Assembly: GCF_001866665.1 (NCBI RefSeq)
Contig: NZ_MLYO01000031.1
Coordinates: 1 to 64,000, forward strand
DNA from: Streptomyces monashensis
GTDB taxonomy: Bacteria > Actinomycetota > Actinomycetes > Streptomycetales > Streptomycetaceae
Reading direction: 5' to 3'
DNA: 64,000 nucleotides
Shown: positions 61,722 to 64,000 of the stretch, one piece after another
Position numbering within the stretch: position 1 is the stretch's first letter
Layout: each line of letters opens with the position of its first letter
Notes under the pieces: generated by a model
Database searches by the model: none
Seen by the model: only the letters and a program-made list of their open reading frames with translations
What the model was told of the DNA's origin: nothing
Position numbers and translations under genes: made by a program

Positions 61722-61937
61722 ATGAACTCCACCCCCCAGGTTGAGACCGTCGAGATCTCGGACGCCGAGCTGGACAACGTCTCCGGCGGTCTGTCCGTGA
61801 ACGCCCTCAACACCGTGACGGGCGCCATCAACGGCATCGCCCCGGTCTCCGGCCTGGTCAACACCGCCGTCGGCACCGTCGAGGGTGTCACCGGCCTGAA
61901 CGTGCAGCCGGTCACCGACCTGGTCGCCGGTCTCTGA
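61722..61937 (+). CDS. Double-glycine-leader peptide precursor (NHLM-type bacteriocin candidate)
   Basis: The 71-residue peptide starts MNSTPQVETVEISDAELD and reaches the leader end NVSGG at residue 23, the usual C39-peptidase cleavage site (ELxxxxGG). The 48-residue core (LSVNALNTVTGAING to TDLVAGL) has no Cys, no aromatic and only two charged residues. It repeats NT-x3-G-x2-x-G elements (NTVTGAINGI, NTAVGTVEGV), a glycine-zipper-like pattern. Export genes of the NHLM type follow directly. Secretion by that system is inference from the leader and context; whether the core is modified is unknown. Confidence 0.85.
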   Translation: MNSTPQVETVEISDAELDNVSGGLSVNALNTVTGAINGIAPVSGLVNTAVGTVEGVTGLNVQPVTDLVAGL

Positions 61938-61958
61938 TCGCACCCAGTGTCAACCGAC

Positions 61959-61987
61959 GTCCCGGAGCCGTTTCCCGGCTCCGGGAC
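61959..61987 (+). terminator. Hairpin between the peptide gene and the HlyD-like gene
   Basis: gtcccggagccg (61959-61970) and cggctccgggac (61976-61987) form a perfect 12-bp stem with loop tttcc, 21 bp after the peptide stop. It would favour peptide over transporter expression. Confidence 0.8.
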
Positions 61988-62091
61988 TCTCGGGTGCCCG
62001 CACACCGGAGCCGGACCGTGCCCCTCGGCTCTTCGGCGGGTGCCCGGCCCCTGTTCCGTCACGCTGTCTCCTCTCGGGTGAGGGAAGTTCC

Positions 62092-62895
62092 GTGCAGTTC
62101 CGCCAACAGGCCCTCGCCAAGCTCCAGTCGCCGGAAGAGCTGGACCTTCCGGTGCGCCTGGCCCGTCCCCAGGGCTGGTTCGCGCTGGCGGTCACCGTCG
62201 TCGTCATGGCCGCGGCCTCCGTCTGGGCGGTGACCGGTTCGGTCGCCTCCACCGTGAGCGCGCCGGCCATCCTCACGCACGGCCAGGGCAGTTACCTCCT
62301 GCAGAGCCCGGTCTCCGGCCAGGTCACGGCCGTCCTCGCGCGGCAGGGCGAACAACTGCCCGCGAACGCGCCCGTACTCAAGGTCCGTACCGTGCAGGGC
62401 GACTCGGTCGTCCGTACCGTCGCCGCGGGCCGCGTCAGCGCGCTCGCCGCCACCATCGGGCAGATCATCCAGACCGGCACGAACGTCGCCTCCGTGGAGA
62501 AGGTCGCCCACGCCTCCGATCCGCTGTACGCGACCGTGTACGTCCCCGCCGACGACGCCGCCTCCATCCCCGCGCACGCCCCCGTCGACCTCACCGTCTC
62601 CTCGGTGCCGACGCAGACGTACGGCGTGCTGCGCGGCCGGGTGAAGGCGGTGGACCGCGAGGCGCAGTCCGCCCAGTCGATCGCGGCGTTCCTCGGCGAC
62701 AGCCAGCTCGGCCAGCAGTTCACCCGCACGGGTCGCCCGGTGGCCGTCACCGTCGTCCTGGACACGTCGGCGACGAAGAGCGGTTATCGCTGGTCCACCT
62801 CCGACGGGCCGCCGTTCGGGCTCGACTCGATGACCCTCGCCTCCGCCTCGGTCAAGCTGGCCGACCAGCGCCCGATCGATTGGCTGCTGCCGTGA
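62092..62895 (+). CDS. HlyD-like secretion adaptor, NHLM bacteriocin system
   Basis: The 267-residue membrane fusion protein has one N-terminal transmembrane helix (GWFALAVTVVVMAAASVWAV) followed by the lipoyl/barrel-sandwich adaptor (APAILTHGQGSYLLQSPVSG, VSALAATIGQIIQTGTNVAS) and a beta-barrel. The short form without long hairpin helices fits the adaptors of NHLM-type peptide export in Gram-positive bacteria. The GTG at 62092 follows gagggaag. Its TGA overlaps the next GTG (gtga), so it is coupled to the ABC exporter. Confidence 0.88.
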   Translation: MQFRQQALAKLQSPEELDLPVRLARPQGWFALAVTVVVMAAASVWAVTGSVASTVSAPAILTHGQGSYLLQSPVSGQVTAVLARQGEQLPANAPVLKVRTVQGDSVVRTVAAGRVSALAATIGQIIQTGTNVASVEKVAHASDPLYATVYVPADDAASIPAHAPVDLTVSSVPTQTYGVLRGRVKAVDREAQSAQSIAAFLGDSQLGQQFTRTGRPVAVTVVLDTSATKSGYRWSTSDGPPFGLDSMTLASASVKLADQRPIDWLLP

Positions 62896-64000
62896 GCCCT
62901 CAGACAGGAACCGGCCAGGACACCCGCGGCCGCAGAAGGGCCGCCCCGGCCAAGCGGCCGGTGCCCAGGCCCCGTGGCGGCACGGTCCGCACCCCCACGG
63001 TGCTCCAGATGGAGGCCGTCGAGTGCGGCGCCGCCTCCCTCGCGATGGTCCTCGGCCACTACGGCCGGCACGTCCCGCTGGAGGAACTGCGCATCGCCTG
63101 CGGTGTCTCCCGCGACGGCTCGCGCGCCTCCAACCTCCTCAAGGCGGCCCGCAGTTACGGCCTCACCGCCAAGGGCATGCAGATGGACCTGGCCGCGCTC
63201 GCCGAGGTCGCGGCACCGGCCATCCTGTTCTGGGAGTTCAACCACTACGTCGTCTACGACGGCATGGGCCGCCGCTTCGGCCGGCGCGGGGTCTACATCA
63301 ACGACCCCGCCAAGGGCCGCCGCTTCGTGCCCATGGAGGAGTTCGACGGCAGCTTCACCGGTGTGGTGCTGGTACTGGAGCCCGGCGACGGCTTCAGCAG
63401 GGGCGGGCGCAAGGCGGGCGTGCTCGGCGCGATGCCGGCCCGGCTGCGCGGCACCGCGGGCACCCTGCCCGCCGCCGTCCTCGCCAGCCTGCTGCTGGTC
63501 GCGGTCGGCGCCACGGTGCCCGCGCTCAGCCGCACCTACATCGACACGTTCCTCATCGGCGGCCGGACCTCCCTGCTGGGCGTGCTGTTCGCCTCGATGG
63601 GCACCTGTGTGCTGCTCACCCTGGCGCTGACCTGGCTCCAGCAGGCCAACCTGCTGCACGGCCGGATCATCTCCTCCACCCTGTCCAGCGCCCGCTTCCT
63701 GCGCCATCTGCTGCGGCTGCCGGTCACCTTCTTCTCCCAGCGCTCCCCCGCCGACCTCGTCCAGCGCCTGCAGTCCAACGACCAGGTCGCCGAGACGCTG
63801 GCCCGCGACCTCGCGGCGGCCGGCGTGGACGCGATCGTCGTGGTGCTGTACGCGGTGCTGCTCTACACCTACGACCCGCAGCTCACCTTCGTCGGCATCG
63901 GCGTGGCCCTGCTCAACGTGGTCGCCATGCGCCTCGTCGTACGGCTGCGGGCGACCCGGACGGCGAAGCTGCGCGCGGACACGGCACGGCTGACGAACAC
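62892..64000 (+). CDS. C39-peptidase ABC exporter, N-terminal part (runs past window end)
   Basis: At least 369 residues are visible. An N-terminal C39 peptidase has Cys45 (QMEAVECGAASLAMVLGHYG), the His in FNHYVVYDG and the Asp in INDPAKGRR, all three catalytic positions present. Transmembrane helices of the exporter follow (PAAVLASLLLVAVGATVPAL, LLGVLFASMGTCVLLTLAL); the ATPase lies beyond the window. It should cleave the leader after NVSGG and export the core. The GTG at 62892 overlaps the HlyD-like stop. Confidence 0.93.
   Translation, partial: MSPQTGTGQDTRGRRRAAPAKRPVPRPRGGTVRTPTVLQMEAVECGAASLAMVLGHYGRHVPLEELRIACGVSRDGSRASNLLKAARSYGLTAKGMQMDLAALAEVAAPAILFWEFNHYVVYDGMGRRFGRRGVYINDPAKGRRFVPMEEFDGSFTGVVLVLEPGDGFSRGGRKAGVLGAMPARLRGTAGTLPAAVLASLLLVAVGATVPALSRTYIDTFLIGGRTSLLGVLFASMGTCVLLTLALTWLQQANLLHGRIISSTLSSARFLRHLLRLPVTFFSQRSPADLVQRLQSNDQVAETLARDLAAAGVDAIVVVLYAVLLYTYDPQLTFVGIGVALLNVVAMRLVVRLRATRTAKLRADTARLTN

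Overview
The window is high-GC actinobacterial DNA, almost certainly a Streptomyces chromosome. Supporting signs are strong GC bias at third codon positions, many GTG starts, a mycothiol-dependent formaldehyde dehydrogenase, a DUF574 SAM methyltransferase, ram/SapB-type genes and many secreted hydrolases. It reads as an accessory or arm region: single genes, small operons and local regulators, several gene remnants, and no ribosomal or tRNA genes.

Layout. (1) 1-7184: a Tn3-family transposon with 26-bp inverted ends at both limits. It has an intact serine resolvase, a candidate res site, and cargo of an AraC regulator, an NmrA-like reductase and two SnoaL-like genes (the second frameshifted). 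Its TnpA gene is broken by an exact 19-bp tandem duplication. (2) 7.2-27 kb: scattered metabolic, regulatory and secreted genes. These include an ATP-grasp protein, a DeoR/LacI hybrid regulator beside a hydroxyacid dehydrogenase remnant, a TetR-DUF35 pair sharing an operator motif, a large secreted alpha/beta hydrolase, an S1 protease, a ROK regulator divergent from a Gfo/Idh/MocA oxidoreductase, an L,D-transpeptidase, the mscR-MBL formaldehyde operon, and a degenerate polyketide acyltransferase-like protein lacking its catalytic serine. (3) 27-42 kb: a folD remnant carrying a palindromic repeat, a GH27 alpha-galactosidase, a UGT-like glycosyltransferase, a zinc alcohol dehydrogenase, a TetR repressor whose candidate operator lies before a YncE-like protein and a GH5 glycoceramidase-like enzyme, an Otr(A)/TetM-like ribosomal protection GTPase, an XdhC-like protein, and a MarR gene next to an MFS transporter remnant. 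(4) 42.8-46.7 kb: a detached respiratory module (ctaD, ctaF, qcrB) without the other oxidase or bc1 subunits. (5) 46.7-59 kb: a class III lanthipeptide (SapB-type) cluster ramC-ramS-ramA-ramB plus ramR, bracketed by two SpoIIE/PP2C phosphatases, each divergent from a ram gene. (6) 59-64 kb: a second S1 protease, a thioesterase, then a double-glycine-leader peptide with an HlyD-like adaptor and a C39-peptidase ABC exporter that runs off the window edge.

The most system-like parts are the two peptide loci. The ram locus encodes a 37-residue precursor with two S-x2-S-x3-C motifs, a LanKC synthetase, a two-gene ABC exporter and its response regulator. The last locus encodes a cysteine-free, glycine-zipper-like peptide with its own leader-cleaving exporter and no modification enzyme inside the window. 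All product calls are from reading translated sequence and motifs; no database search was run.
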